Assembly: GCA_905210085.1 (NCBI GenBank)
Contig: CAJLVJ010000001.1
Location: forward strand, 62,001 to 126,000
DNA length: 64,000 bases
Source: an uncultured Collinsella sp.
Lineage (GTDB): Bacteria > Actinomycetota > Coriobacteriia > Coriobacteriales > Coriobacteriaceae
Direction: 5' to 3'
The position numbers were made by a program, and so were the translations under genes. Below, piece after piece: positions 38,398 to 47,399 of this stretch (the first letter of the stretch is position 1; each line of letters opens with the position of its first letter). The notes below the pieces were generated by a model. It made no database searches. It worked only from the letters and a program-made list of their open reading frames with translations, and was not told where the DNA came from.

Positions 38398-40614
38398 ATG
38401 GAACAATTCCCACAATCGAGCCCGCGCGGCCCGCGCCGCGCGCCCGATAACCAGGCACCGCACGAACGCCCGCGCGCCGACCGTCGCACCGGCGAGTCGC
38501 GCCACGCCGCAGGCTCCCATCGCGCGCCCGCCAATAAGGGCACCCGCACCAACAGCGCCGCAAAAGAACAGGCACCCGCTCGCCCCAAGTCCCGCTACAT
38601 TCCTGCGCTCGACGGTCTGCGTACGCTCGCCGTCGTCGCGGTGGTGCTCTATCACCTCAACCTCACGTGGGCTCAGGGCGGCCTGCTCGGCGTCACGATC
38701 TTCTTTGTGCTTTCGGGCTATCTGATCACGCGCCTGCTGCTCAACGAAGTCGCTAAGACCGGCCGCATCGATCTTAAGAGCTTCTGGATTCGCCGCATCC
38801 GTCGCCTGGTCCCCGCCGTGGTAACGGTAGTGTTCGTGACCTGCGCGCTGTGCACCATCTTTAACCACGTGATGCTCACCAAGATGCGCCCCGACATCCT
38901 GCCGTCGCTGCTGTTCTTCAACAACTGGTGGCAGATTGCCCAAAACGTCTCGTACTTCAATGCTCTGGGCGACCCCTCGCCGCTCACGCACTTTTGGTCA
39001 CTTGCCATCGAGGAACAGTTCTACCTGATTTGGCCGCCACTGCTGTTTGCCATGGTATCCATGCATGTGAGCAAGCCCAACACGCGCCGCGTGGTTCTGG
39101 GCCTTGCCGCGGTATCTGCCCTCGCCATGATGGTGCTTTACAACCCTGCCGCCGACCCCAGCCGCGTGTACTACGGCACCGACACCCGCGTGTTCTCGCT
39201 GCTACTGGGTGCCTGGATGGCCTTTATCCCCGATCGCGACCTGGCGCCGGTGCGTCTCGCTCATCGTTTGGGGCTCAATCGCCTGGCTGGCGCCGCCAAG
39301 CACGGCAAGAACGCCGTGGGCAAACCTGGCGAGAAGGCCGACGAATCAGCCGAGACTGCCCCGGCACAGCCGAGCGCCCTCGTGCGCTTTTGGTCCTCGC
39401 CCGCATCCATCGATGTGTTGGGCGTCGTGGGCCTGGTTGGCCTTGCCGCCATGGTCGCGCTCACCAACGGCTACACCGCGTTCCAGTATCGCGGCGGCAC
39501 GCTGTTATGCTCCATCCTCACGCTCATGGTCATCGCGGCCTGTGTGCAGCCCCAGGGAATGGTTGCCCGCGCGCTGTCCGCCGAGCCGCTCGTGTGGGTT
39601 GGCAAGCGCTCGTACAGCATCTACCTGTGGCACTATCCGCTGCTGCTGCTCATGAACCCGGTCGCCAACATCAACGATACGCCCTGGTGGCAGTACATTT
39701 TGCAGGTGCTGCTGGTGGTCGCCGTAGCCGAGTGCTCCTATCGCTTTATCGAAACGCCGTTTAGGAAGGGCGCCTTCGGCCGCACCGTCGCCGAATTCCG
39801 CGATGGCACCACCACGCCCGCCAACTGGGTGCGCGCGCACGTCCCTGTCTGCGCAGCCTGCGCCGTCGTGTTAGTCGTTGCGCTGGGCGGCCTGATCTTT
39901 GTGCCCGAGACGTCTGCGCTGAGCGGCGAGGGCGCCGAAGTTCTGAACAAGGAAGCCAAAAACACCGCGCCCACCGACCAGCAGGCGGCCGACGACACCG
40001 ACAGGGACAACGACGGCTTCCCCGATGGCTCCTACGACCTGTTGATGATCGGTGACTCCGTGTCGCTGCGCGCCGTTGATTCCTTTGACGGCGTGTTCCC
40101 GCACAGCCATATCGATGCCGAAAAGGGCCGCCAGTTTGATGCGGGCCGCGCGACATTTGAGGGCTATATCCAGCAGAACCTTGCCGGCAAGATCGTGGTC
40201 TTTGCCCTGGGCACCAACGGTTTGGTAACGGACGCCCAGGTCGACGCAATCATGGCCGACGCCGGCGAGCAGCGTATTGTCGTGTTTGTAAACACGCGTA
40301 GCCCGCAGCCGTGGGTCGGGTCCACGAACCAGGCCATCGCCAACGCCGCAACGCGCTACAAGAATGTACGCGTTATCGACTGGTACGGGTACAGCGCCAA
40401 CCGCAACGACCTGTTTGACGGCGACGGCACGCACCTGTCGGCCACCGGCGTGGCCGAGTACCTCAATCTCATCCACGATGCGGTCAAGAAGGACCTGCCC
40501 GTGCACCCCGAGGACCACGTCAACGATCCGCAGCCGGCAGCCGTCAAGTCCGCCGCCGATGCGCTCGTCAGTGCCCTCGCCTACAAGCCACACAAGCTGG
40601 GCACCGACAAGTAA
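38398..40614 (+). CDS. OatA-like acyltransferase with SGNH domain
   Basis: The 738-residue protein has a basic, Pro/Arg-rich cytosolic N-terminus (about 65 residues), an acyltransferase-3 membrane domain with about ten helices (IPALDGLRTLAVVAVVLYHL, FFVLSGYLITRLLL, HFWSLAIEEQFYLIWP) and an outside SGNH-like domain (GDSVSLRA, ALGTNG, DGTHLS with the catalytic Asp and His). This is the plan of OatA, which O-acetylates peptidoglycan and raises lysozyme resistance. Other cell-wall sugars are possible. Its ribosome site is weak. Confidence 0.85.
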   Translation: MEQFPQSSPRGPRRAPDNQAPHERPRADRRTGESRHAAGSHRAPANKGTRTNSAAKEQAPARPKSRYIPALDGLRTLAVVAVVLYHLNLTWAQGGLLGVTIFFVLSGYLITRLLLNEVAKTGRIDLKSFWIRRIRRLVPAVVTVVFVTCALCTIFNHVMLTKMRPDILPSLLFFNNWWQIAQNVSYFNALGDPSPLTHFWSLAIEEQFYLIWPPLLFAMVSMHVSKPNTRRVVLGLAAVSALAMMVLYNPAADPSRVYYGTDTRVFSLLLGAWMAFIPDRDLAPVRLAHRLGLNRLAGAAKHGKNAVGKPGEKADESAETAPAQPSALVRFWSSPASIDVLGVVGLVGLAAMVALTNGYTAFQYRGGTLLCSILTLMVIAACVQPQGMVARALSAEPLVWVGKRSYSIYLWHYPLLLLMNPVANINDTPWWQYILQVLLVVAVAECSYRFIETPFRKGAFGRTVAEFRDGTTTPANWVRAHVPVCAACAVVLVVALGGLIFVPETSALSGEGAEVLNKEAKNTAPTDQQAADDTDRDNDGFPDGSYDLLMIGDSVSLRAVDSFDGVFPHSHIDAEKGRQFDAGRATFEGYIQQNLAGKIVVFALGTNGLVTDAQVDAIMADAGEQRIVVFVNTRSPQPWVGSTNQAIANAATRYKNVRVIDWYGYSANRNDLFDGDGTHLSATGVAEYLNLIHDAVKKDLPVHPEDHVNDPQPAAVKSAADALVSALAYKPHKLGTDK

Positions 40615-40638
40615 CGCACAGCCAAATCTGCTTACATC

Positions 40639-40675
40639 CGCAGGGGGCGTCGGCCACGGCCGACGCCCCCTGCGG
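40639..40675 (+). terminator. GC-rich terminator hairpin after acyltransferase gene
   Basis: A perfect palindrome of about 17 bp per arm (core GGGGGCGTCGGCC and GGCCGACGCCCCC) with a 2-nt loop lies 25 nt after the stop. No T-run is present. Confidence 0.65.
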
Positions 40676-41150
40676 CAGTTAGGGACACTCCTTTTGCACC
40701 GGCACCTAGGGATACTCCTGGCGCAGCCAATGAAGACTTCTACGGATGAATTCCAAGCCGCTCCGGGCATCGTTTCCGCGCCTCGCGCCTGCTCCAAACA
40801 ATCAAAACAAGCCCTTTTCGCCGCAACCCCAAAGGTCTGTGGGCAAAAAAGGCCAAATATGAGTACTGTTACCATTTTAGTAGCAGGTAAATCACCCAAA
40901 ATGACATCCGGGCGACCCCTACAGCCCCCTAAAGCAGCCAACCTGACTGCTTTAGGGCGTATTGGGGGCCAATTTTAATGGACATACTATAGGTTATGTT
41001 CATTATCTTCTTGGATGTAAATGCTATTCACTTAGCAACAGTACTCATATTTGGCATTTTTTGCCCACTGCCATATAACTAGCACCCTATAGCAGACAAA
41101 AAACAGGCCGCAACCCATCGCTGCAGCCTGTTCGGAGGCAAAAGTGGGCG
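40676..41150. other. Convergent gap with a 230-bp inverted-repeat element
   Basis: The left part contains degenerate family C units (TTAGGGACACTCCTTTTGCACC, CTAGGGATACTCCTGG). The rest is the AT-rich element at 40839-41068. No coding frame is seen. Confidence 0.5.
40839..41068. repeat. 230-bp element with 32-bp terminal inverted repeats
   Basis: Arms at 40839-40870 and 41037-41068 begin GTGGGCAAAAAAGGCC on the left; the right arm is its reverse complement with one mismatch. Inside is a perfect 11-bp hairpin CCCTAAAGCAG/CTGCTTTAGGG (40927-40957). The element is clearly richer in AT than its surroundings. No target-site duplication and no ORF are seen. It looks like a MITE or a non-coding RNA gene. 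Confidence 0.7.
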
Positions 41151-42404
41151 CTAAGCGCTGTAGCCCATTGCCTGTAGGACAAACATGACGACCGTCAACA
41201 CCGTAATCACGCCGATAGTCGCCCACGTGAGCACGTTCCATACGCGGCCGTTGCGGTTGGCGCCCATAATGTGGCGATCCGCCGCGATAACCACCTGGAA
41301 TACCAAGACTACGGGCAGCAGCACGCCGTTGATGACCTGCGAGGTCATCATAATCTGGAACAAATCGACGCCGGGCATGAGCACCAACACGGCAGAAATG
41401 CCGATGATGGCCGTAATGATGCCGCGGTAAACCGGGGCCTCGTCCCAGCTGCGATCGGCACCGCGCTCCCAGCCAAATGCCTCGCAGATAGCGCTGGACG
41501 TAACGCCTGGCAGCACGCAGGCGGCCAAGAAGCTCGCCGCGACCAGGCCCGAGGCAAACAGCACCGTGGACCACTGGCCCGCGATGGGCTCCAATGCGCG
41601 GGCGGCGTCGGCAGCATCGCTGATCTGAATGCCCGCGGGGAACAGTACCGTACCGGTCGTTATGATAATAAAGCCGGCAATGACATCGGCGGCGATCGAG
41701 CCGCTCACGGTATCAATGCGCTGCAGCACGATATCGTCCTCACCCGCATTCTTATCGACCACGTTGTTCTGCGCCAAGAAGATCATCCACGGCGCGATGG
41801 TGGTGCCGATCGTTGCGACCACAAGCGACACGTAGCTGGGGTCGTTTTGGATGTTGGGCACAACCAGGTCGACCGCCACCTCGCCCCAGCTGGGACCAGC
41901 CATAAATGCAGCGACGATGTAGGTCACAAACACGCAGCTCACCAGCAGCAGAATCTTCTCGATGCGCTGGAAGCTGCCCGACATGGTAAGCATCCAAACC
42001 AGCAGCGCCACGAGCGGCACCGAGATGCTCGCCGGCACGCCAAAGAGGGCAAGACCGCTCGCGATACCCGCAAACTCCGAAATGGTCACGGCCGTGTTGG
42101 CGATCAGCAGCGCCGCCATGGCCAGCACGCTCCTGCGCACGCCAAAGCGCTCGCGGATGAGCGACGCCAAGCCCTTGCCCGTCACGCAGCCGCAGCGCGC
42201 CGCAGTCTCCTGCGTCACGATGAGCAGCACGGTCATGACGGGAAGCATCCACAGCATCTTGTAGCCATAGCTGGCACCGGCACTGGAATACGTGGCGATG
42301 CCGCCGGCGTCATTGCCCGAAAGCGCCGCCAGAAGGCCAGGGCCCATGGCGCCAAAGATGGCCGCGATGGTCAGCTTTTGCTTGGTGCTCGCCTTTTGCT
42401 TCAT
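41151..42404 (-). CDS. SLC11/NRAMP-family transporter, likely Mg2+ type
   Basis: A 418-residue membrane protein with 11-12 helices. In helix 1 the usual DPGN is NDAGG (residues 31-35), and in helix 6 the Met that gives NRAMP its preference for Mn2+/Fe2+ is Ala204 (TTIAPW). These are marks of the NRMT clade, whose members, including one from Eggerthella, move Mg2+. The gene starts 17 nt after an MgtE/CBS gene, which supports Mg2+. A GTG at 42413 with AGGTGG upstream is an alternative start. Confidence 0.82.
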   Translation of the reverse strand: MKQKASTKQKLTIAAIFGAMGPGLLAALSGNDAGGIATYSSAGASYGYKMLWMLPVMTVLLIVTQETAARCGCVTGKGLASLIRERFGVRRSVLAMAALLIANTAVTISEFAGIASGLALFGVPASISVPLVALLVWMLTMSGSFQRIEKILLLVSCVFVTYIVAAFMAGPSWGEVAVDLVVPNIQNDPSYVSLVVATIGTTIAPWMIFLAQNNVVDKNAGEDDIVLQRIDTVSGSIAADVIAGFIIITTGTVLFPAGIQISDAADAARALEPIAGQWSTVLFASGLVAASFLAACVLPGVTSSAICEAFGWERGADRSWDEAPVYRGIITAIIGISAVLVLMPGVDLFQIMMTSQVINGVLLPVVLVFQVVIAADRHIMGANRNGRVWNVLTWATIGVITVLTVVMFVLQAMGYSA

Positions 42405-42421
42405 GTTTTGCACGCGACCAC

Positions 42422-44278
42422 CTAACCCATGACCGACATGGTGAGCAGCACCGCGGCGATGCAGTACGCCACGCATGAGATCATGACGGCAATGACGTTC
42501 ATGGCGGTACCCGACGTATTGAGGTCGTGCTCGTCACGCCAGAACAGCACCATCAGGTAAATCACGGCGCTCATGTTGCCCACCAGGCAGATGATGGCCG
42601 CGATGTTAAAGCAGCCGGTAAAGAGCTGTTCCTCAAGCATAGGGGCATCGAGGAACGCGGCGGTGCGCACCAGCTGCGCACACAGGTAGGTCACAAGCGA
42701 AAGGATCAGGCCCATACCCGTGCTCTGGAAGAAGAATCCCAGGTACGGTTTGGGCTCGTCGTCGTGGCCGTCGTACTCCAAGAAGTAGTTCTTGACGAAC
42801 GACACCATGCGCGAGGCAGCAAGCAGCACGAGCGGCATGGCGCACATGGGGAACACCACCAGATGCGCGGAGCCCAGCGCCGTCCCCAGCACCGTCGCCA
42901 TAATGCACGAGGCGATGCCCCACACGACGACCCAGTACTGACGATGCACGAACCAGCTGAGCACGTTCGTCGAGTCGTCCGACGCGCTATCGCCCGAGCC
43001 GACCCCGGCGATCTGCAAGTCCTCCTGATGCTCCTCGGCGATAACGTCCATGGCGTCGTCGAAGGTCACGATACCCAGGATATGACGGTTCTCGTCGCAG
43101 ACAGGGATGGCAACCAGGTCGTACTTGGTCATCTCGTCCGTCACGTCTTCCTGGTCCTCATCGGGCGACACGTAGACCAGGTCGCGATAGGCGAGCTGGC
43201 CCAGCGTGGCGTCGCGATCGGCCACGATCAGCGTGCGCAGCGAAAGCACGCCGGTGAGCATGCCGCTCGGATCCTCGGTATAGACGTAATAGACGCTCTC
43301 AAAGTCCTCATCGAGTTTGCGAATCGCCTCGATGGCATCGCCGACCGTCGCCGTGGCGGGCAGGGAGACAAACTCCGAGGTCATGATGCGGCCGGCAGTG
43401 TTGTCCTCATAGCCCAGCAGGTTACGAATCGCCTTCTCCTCCTTGACGCCCATCAGGCGCAGGAGCTTCTCGGCCTTCTCATAATCGAGCTCGTCGATCA
43501 GGTCGGCGGCGTCGTCCGGGTCCATCATGGCCAGCATCGACGATGCGTCCGTATCGGACAGGCCCTCGAGCATCTCGGTCATGAGCTCGTCGTCATCGAA
43601 CTCCGAGATGGCCTCGGCGGCCTGGGCGGTGTCGAGCTGCGCGAACACCTGCGCGCGCAGGCGCGGGTCGAGCTGCTCGATGATGTCGGCAATGTCAGCA
43701 GGATGCAGCTCGCCAAGCGTCTTGTGCGACACCGAGAGCTGGATGTTCTTAGTCGAGCGATCGAGCAGGTCCATGTAAGACCAGGCGATAATGTCCTCGC
43801 TGAGCGGCTTGCCAAGGTGCTTCATAAAGCCCTCGACGACGTGCTCGAGCGTGGGGCTAATTGCACGCAGCAGACCGCGGGCGCCGACCTCGGCACCCAG
43901 CAGGCGCAGCTGATTTTCACCCGACATGGAAAACTTGATGTCGTTTACGCGCACGACCTTCATGCCCTGCGTGTCGACAATCTGCTTGTTAAGCACGTCG
44001 CGGGCAAGCAAGAGTTCGGTCGGCTGCAAGTACGAAAAACGGATTTCGGTGGCCGACGTCTTAAGGTGTACACCCGTCTCGTCGATACGGTCGACCCATT
44101 TGCGCCAGCTGATCATAAACGGCGTCTTGCCGGGACCACGGAACGCGAGCGACGTCACGTGCGGAAAAACTTCGCCGGTTGCAATGCCAAAATCGTTAAC
44201 CACGCCGAGCTTTTCGCCGTCGACGTCCAAGACCGGCAATTTGAGCATCTCACTCAGATAATTCAATGGGCTCCCCAT
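42422..44278 (-). CDS. PRC-barrel/MgtE-N/CBS protein with a C-terminal membrane domain
   Basis: About 618 residues: PRC-barrel-like N-terminus (PVLDVDGEKLGVVNDF), MgtE N domain (LHPADIADIIEQLDPRLRAQ through MMDPDDAADLIDELDYE), a CBS pair (about 320-450), a linker, and five membrane helices (about 475-618). The membrane part lacks the GNVGSQSATV-type signature of MgtE channels, so it may be a Mg2+-sensing partner of the SLC11 protein downstream rather than the pore. A double ATG occurs; 44278 fits the AGGAATA site best. Confidence 0.8.
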   Translation of the reverse strand: MGSPLNYLSEMLKLPVLDVDGEKLGVVNDFGIATGEVFPHVTSLAFRGPGKTPFMISWRKWVDRIDETGVHLKTSATEIRFSYLQPTELLLARDVLNKQIVDTQGMKVVRVNDIKFSMSGENQLRLLGAEVGARGLLRAISPTLEHVVEGFMKHLGKPLSEDIIAWSYMDLLDRSTKNIQLSVSHKTLGELHPADIADIIEQLDPRLRAQVFAQLDTAQAAEAISEFDDDELMTEMLEGLSDTDASSMLAMMDPDDAADLIDELDYEKAEKLLRLMGVKEEKAIRNLLGYEDNTAGRIMTSEFVSLPATATVGDAIEAIRKLDEDFESVYYVYTEDPSGMLTGVLSLRTLIVADRDATLGQLAYRDLVYVSPDEDQEDVTDEMTKYDLVAIPVCDENRHILGIVTFDDAMDVIAEEHQEDLQIAGVGSGDSASDDSTNVLSWFVHRQYWVVVWGIASCIMATVLGTALGSAHLVVFPMCAMPLVLLAASRMVSFVKNYFLEYDGHDDEPKPYLGFFFQSTGMGLILSLVTYLCAQLVRTAAFLDAPMLEEQLFTGCFNIAAIICLVGNMSAVIYLMVLFWRDEHDLNTSGTAMNVIAVMISCVAYCIAAVLLTMSVMG

Positions 44279-44639
44279 CATTATTCCTGCGGACCGCGCG
44301 ACCATGCCGGCGCGCAATCCGTGGACTTTTAGATATGTATACGCATGCGCGGGCGGCACGCCGCTCGGCGCTCACACCCCGTGCACGCGCAGAAAGCACC
44401 TGCATGGGGTCATCGACTGTATGGTCGAGGTTTGGATTTCACCTGTAACCTTTCTCTTGACCCTCATTAACCGCAGTAACTATAGCATCAGCATCGCGCT
44501 GCGGCACCGAATTTATGCACTGCACATCGCAGGCATACCAAACGCTGACGTATCCGTGACATAGAGCCGGATGGGTGTGGTGGGACAAAGCGATTAAGAC
44601 CGCCCTAAACGACCAGTCGTTTAAGCACGTCCCCAATGA
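44279..44639. other. Upstream region of the MgtE-like gene
   Basis: On the minus strand an extended -10 TGCTATAGT (TATAGT at 44479-44484) would give a leader of about 190 nt before the MgtE-like start, with a TCGAC/GTCGA hairpin in it. A leader riboswitch is possible but no known Mg2+ sensor could be recognised. The right end has a family C hairpin. Confidence 0.4.
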
Positions 44640-44641
44640 CT
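44615..44641. repeat. Family C hairpin overlapping a stop codon
   Basis: AGTCGTT (44615-44621) and AATGACT (44635-44641) pair with one G-T pair on the + strand; loop TAAGCACGTCCCC. It overlaps the stop codon of the deacetylase gene (44640-44642). Confidence 0.65.
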
Positions 44642-46046
44642 ACTCTGTGGCGTCGTCGTCCTCGGGGAGTTGGGGGAACACGGCGTTTTTGGGCATGGAA
44701 ACCTTGGTGAGCGAGGTGAGCTTTTTGCTCAATGCCGTGTCCGTCTTGACCAGGTCGCTGAGCGTCACGATCTTGTAGCCGTCGGCGACAAGGCCATCGA
44801 TAATCTGCGGCAGCGCCTCGAGCGTCTGCTCGGCGCACTCATCGCTATCGGTGAGCAGCACAATATTGCCCGGCGTCATCGAGTCGAGCACGGTCGATAC
44901 TTGCTCGTCGGCGCCGTTGAGCAGCCAGTCACCCGAATCGATATTCCACGAAACCACGGCGGACACCAGATCCATCGAGTCAATCCAGTTTTGCTCATCA
45001 AACGCGGCGTAGGGGGCGCGCAGCAACATCGTCTCGACGCCGGTCGCCGACTTAATCGCCTCGGTGCCCTTCGTGATCTGCTTGCGTACCGTCTCGCGAT
45101 CCTCGCCCTTGAGCGAATCATCGCTGTAGCTGTTGGAGCCGATCTCGCACCCGGCATCGGCAATCGCTTTGGCAGTAGCGGGCGAGGCTTCCGCGGCATC
45201 GCCCGAAAGGAAGAACGTCGCCGTGACGCCCTTTTCCTTGAGCACCTGCAAGATCTGCTTGGTCGCGCCGCTCGGACCCTCGTCAAATGTCAGGGCCACG
45301 TACTTTTCGTTGCCCTTGGGCGCCACGCTTGCGCACTCGACTACGCAGTCGGTGGCGGGCACGACTTCGCCGCGGTCCTGCGTCTTGCCCGACTGCTCGC
45401 CGACCCATACCTCGGAGCGGCCCTGAACGCCCCAGGTTTTGACATACTCAATGGCACCCGTGCCCTCGACCTTAAGCTTTGGCTCGATAGTCGTGGCTTG
45501 GACCTCGTGCTTTTCGTACGCGTTGCGGCCGTCCTTGACCGTCACCTTCTCACCACCCGTAAGCTCGCGACTATCCCATTTGCCTCGCTTCACGCGCTTG
45601 CCGTCGACCTTCACCGACAGCTTTTCGCCGCCATGGCGCTTGAGCACGCTGTCGTCGACGGCCAGCAGATCGCCGGCGTCGTACGTTTCGGTCAGGCTTT
45701 GATCGTCGATAAGATTCTGCAACGTAGAGCCCACGCGCACCGCGGTCTTTTGCCCGTTGAGTTCCACGTCCACGCTGCGGTTGACGTAGCCCACGACGGC
45801 AGCGATAAACAGCACGAGCGCGCAACCCACGGCGATGAGCGCATAGGGCAGGCGGGACGGTCGGCGCGGCGAGCGCCCGTTGCCGATGCGCGCGCTGCGA
45901 TCGCTAAACCCACGGCTATGGTTGAGGTACATCGCGCCGGGCTTACGGCGACGTCGACGCTGACCGCTGGGCAGCTGCCCCAGGTCGCGGCGCGCCGTCG
46001 GACGCGCATCCGAGCGCCCGTTTAAGTTAGATCCGTTTTGGCGCAT
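44640..46046 (-). CDS. Polysaccharide deacetylase-like membrane protein, atypical active site
   Basis: A 468-residue protein: basic N-terminus, one membrane helix (about 68-88), ubiquitin-like/DUF348-type repeats (about 90-190), and a NodB fold (about 245-460). The NodB metal and catalytic motifs are changed: TFDDGP is TFDEGP (255-256), and the HxxxH zinc motif is N305-S-Y-S-D309. RAPYAAFD replaces RPPYG. It may bind sugars without zinc or act with another metal. GGAGGGCAC precedes the ATG. Its role is probably cell-wall related. Confidence 0.8.
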   Translation of the reverse strand: MRQNGSNLNGRSDARPTARRDLGQLPSGQRRRRRKPGAMYLNHSRGFSDRSARIGNGRSPRRPSRLPYALIAVGCALVLFIAAVVGYVNRSVDVELNGQKTAVRVGSTLQNLIDDQSLTETYDAGDLLAVDDSVLKRHGGEKLSVKVDGKRVKRGKWDSRELTGGEKVTVKDGRNAYEKHEVQATTIEPKLKVEGTGAIEYVKTWGVQGRSEVWVGEQSGKTQDRGEVVPATDCVVECASVAPKGNEKYVALTFDEGPSGATKQILQVLKEKGVTATFFLSGDAAEASPATAKAIADAGCEIGSNSYSDDSLKGEDRETVRKQITKGTEAIKSATGVETMLLRAPYAAFDEQNWIDSMDLVSAVVSWNIDSGDWLLNGADEQVSTVLDSMTPGNIVLLTDSDECAEQTLEALPQIIDGLVADGYKIVTLSDLVKTDTALSKKLTSLTKVSMPKNAVFPQLPEDDDATE

Positions 46047-46067
46047 GTGCCCTCCCCCATAAACACA

Positions 46068-46097
46068 GCGAGCCGGAGCAACATGTCTCCGGCTCGC
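46068..46097 (-). terminator. Terminator of the PRC-barrel gene
   Basis: An 11-bp perfect stem GCGAGCCGGAG/CTCCGGCTCGC lies 21 nt after the stop; the minus-strand RNA continues with TGTGTTT. Confidence 0.7.
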
Positions 46098-46118
46098 CTC
46101 CCATCATTTGGTACGTCG

Positions 46119-46874
46119 CTATTTGCTAGCTTTTGACGAGCCCCCGCTCGCCTTTTGATATTCGTCCTTAAAGGCCTTGAACATACCGCGCGTCTTGCCG
46201 AGCTGCTTGCCCAGTGCGCGGCTGCCCTTGTCCACGGCGACCGATCCCTTGTCATCGAGCACCTTGGCGCCCTTCTTGACCTTATCGCCCACCACGACAC
46301 TGGCCTCGGCAGCCTTGGCGGCCGCGCCGCCCGAATACCCGAGCGCCTTGACCTCGTCCGAGACAATCATCGCGCCGTTCTCGTAGCCGCGCAGCATCGT
46401 CGGCGGCACCTGCGTATCGCCCACCAACATGCTCGATGCGGCACCGGCGGTCACATAGAACGTCTGTACAATGCCCGAACGCGGCTTGAACTCAACGTCC
46501 GAGCAGTAGCCCACGGCATCGCCCGATTCCGTGCGCACGTCCATGCCAACCCAGATGATGCAATCGTCCAGGTTGATATCGAGACGCTTGGCCGCGGCGG
46601 CATCGTAGGTGCCCTTGACGTCGTCGACCGCGACAGCACCCTCATAGACGCCGATGGCATCGAGCGCCACAAACCGGTCGGGGCGCTCGATCATGCCCGC
46701 GATATCGGACTGGCGGACCATAAAGCCCACCACGCGCGTGCCGCCCGGGGTAAAGACGGGAAAGTGAATCTTGCCGAGCTTCTTAGGGCTGCGCGGCGTG
46801 CCGTCCTTTTTGGTGCGCTTGTCTTCGGCAGGCTTACGATAAACCTTGACGCCGACAAAATCCCCTGCGCGCAT
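46119..46874 (-). CDS. PRC-barrel domain protein
   Basis: A 251-residue protein with two PRC-barrel-like halves (FVGVKVYRKPAED...RVVGFMVRQSD and CIIWVGMDVRTESGDAVGYCSDVEF) and a Lys/Ala/Gly-rich tail. PRC barrels are small beta domains in RNA processing and membrane-linked proteins. Its ATG overlaps the upstream stop (TAATG), so it is co-translated with the YtxH-like gene. Specific function unknown. Confidence 0.78.
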   Translation of the reverse strand: MRAGDFVGVKVYRKPAEDKRTKKDGTPRSPKKLGKIHFPVFTPGGTRVVGFMVRQSDIAGMIERPDRFVALDAIGVYEGAVAVDDVKGTYDAAAAKRLDINLDDCIIWVGMDVRTESGDAVGYCSDVEFKPRSGIVQTFYVTAGAASSMLVGDTQVPPTMLRGYENGAMIVSDEVKALGYSGGAAAKAAEASVVVGDKVKKGAKVLDDKGSVAVDKGSRALGKQLGKTRGMFKAFKDEYQKASGGSSKASK

Positions 46875-47263
46875 TATGCCTCGGTTGAGGGCTCCGTGGC
46901 CTCGGTACCGGCCTCGGTGACGTTCTCGACCACGACGTCGGCAGCGGGCGTCACGTTGCCGCCCGAGATGGCGTCGTTGAGCTGCTCGCGAAGCTGGTCC
47001 ATGCGCTCGCGGGCCAGGTCGACCTTGGCGCGCAGGTCATCGGTCTTGGCGTCGACCATCGGACCAAAGTCATTGACCGCGGCACGGGCCTCCTCGGCAC
47101 TGTGCTCGTAGGCGTCACGCATGTTGTCCCAGGCATCGTTGGCGATATCGGCGGCCATGGCGCGGGTCTCGGCACCCGAGCGCGGGGCCAGGGCAACGCC
47201 GATGATAGCGCCGGCGGCGGCACCAAAGAGCGCACCGGAGACAAAGCTGAAAGTCTTTCCCAT
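46874..47263 (-). CDS. YtxH-like membrane-anchored protein
   Basis: A 129-residue protein with one glycine-rich helix (FVSGALFGAAAGAIIGVALAP, residues ~6-26) ending in APRSGAETR, the YtxH hallmark, followed by a charged coiled coil (VDLARERMDQLREQLND). YtxH proteins are linked to general stress. AGGAGAGG lies 7 nt before ATG 47263; longer starts are not supported. Confidence 0.82.
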   Translation of the reverse strand: MGKTFSFVSGALFGAAAGAIIGVALAPRSGAETRAMAADIANDAWDNMRDAYEHSAEEARAAVNDFGPMVDAKTDDLRAKVDLARERMDQLREQLNDAISGGNVTPAADVVVENVTEAGTEATEPSTEA

Positions 47264-47399
47264 GATCATTCCTCTCCTGCGGGCACCTCGATGCCCACCG
47301 TTTGAATGCTGTCCATTATACCCGCAGCGCAACACTTGCCGTCGCGCTCATCTGCGTACGGTAAAAGCGCAGGTACATGATGGTGATAAGCGAGCGAAC

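Noticed and set aside
40839..41068. Insertion sequence
   Set aside because: It has terminal inverted repeats, but no transposase frame and no visible target-site duplication; only a MITE-like or RNA label is safe.
42422..44278. Calling the protein a complete MgtE Mg2+ channel
   Set aside because: The N and CBS domains match, but the membrane part lacks the MgtE channel signature and a better transporter candidate is encoded next to it.
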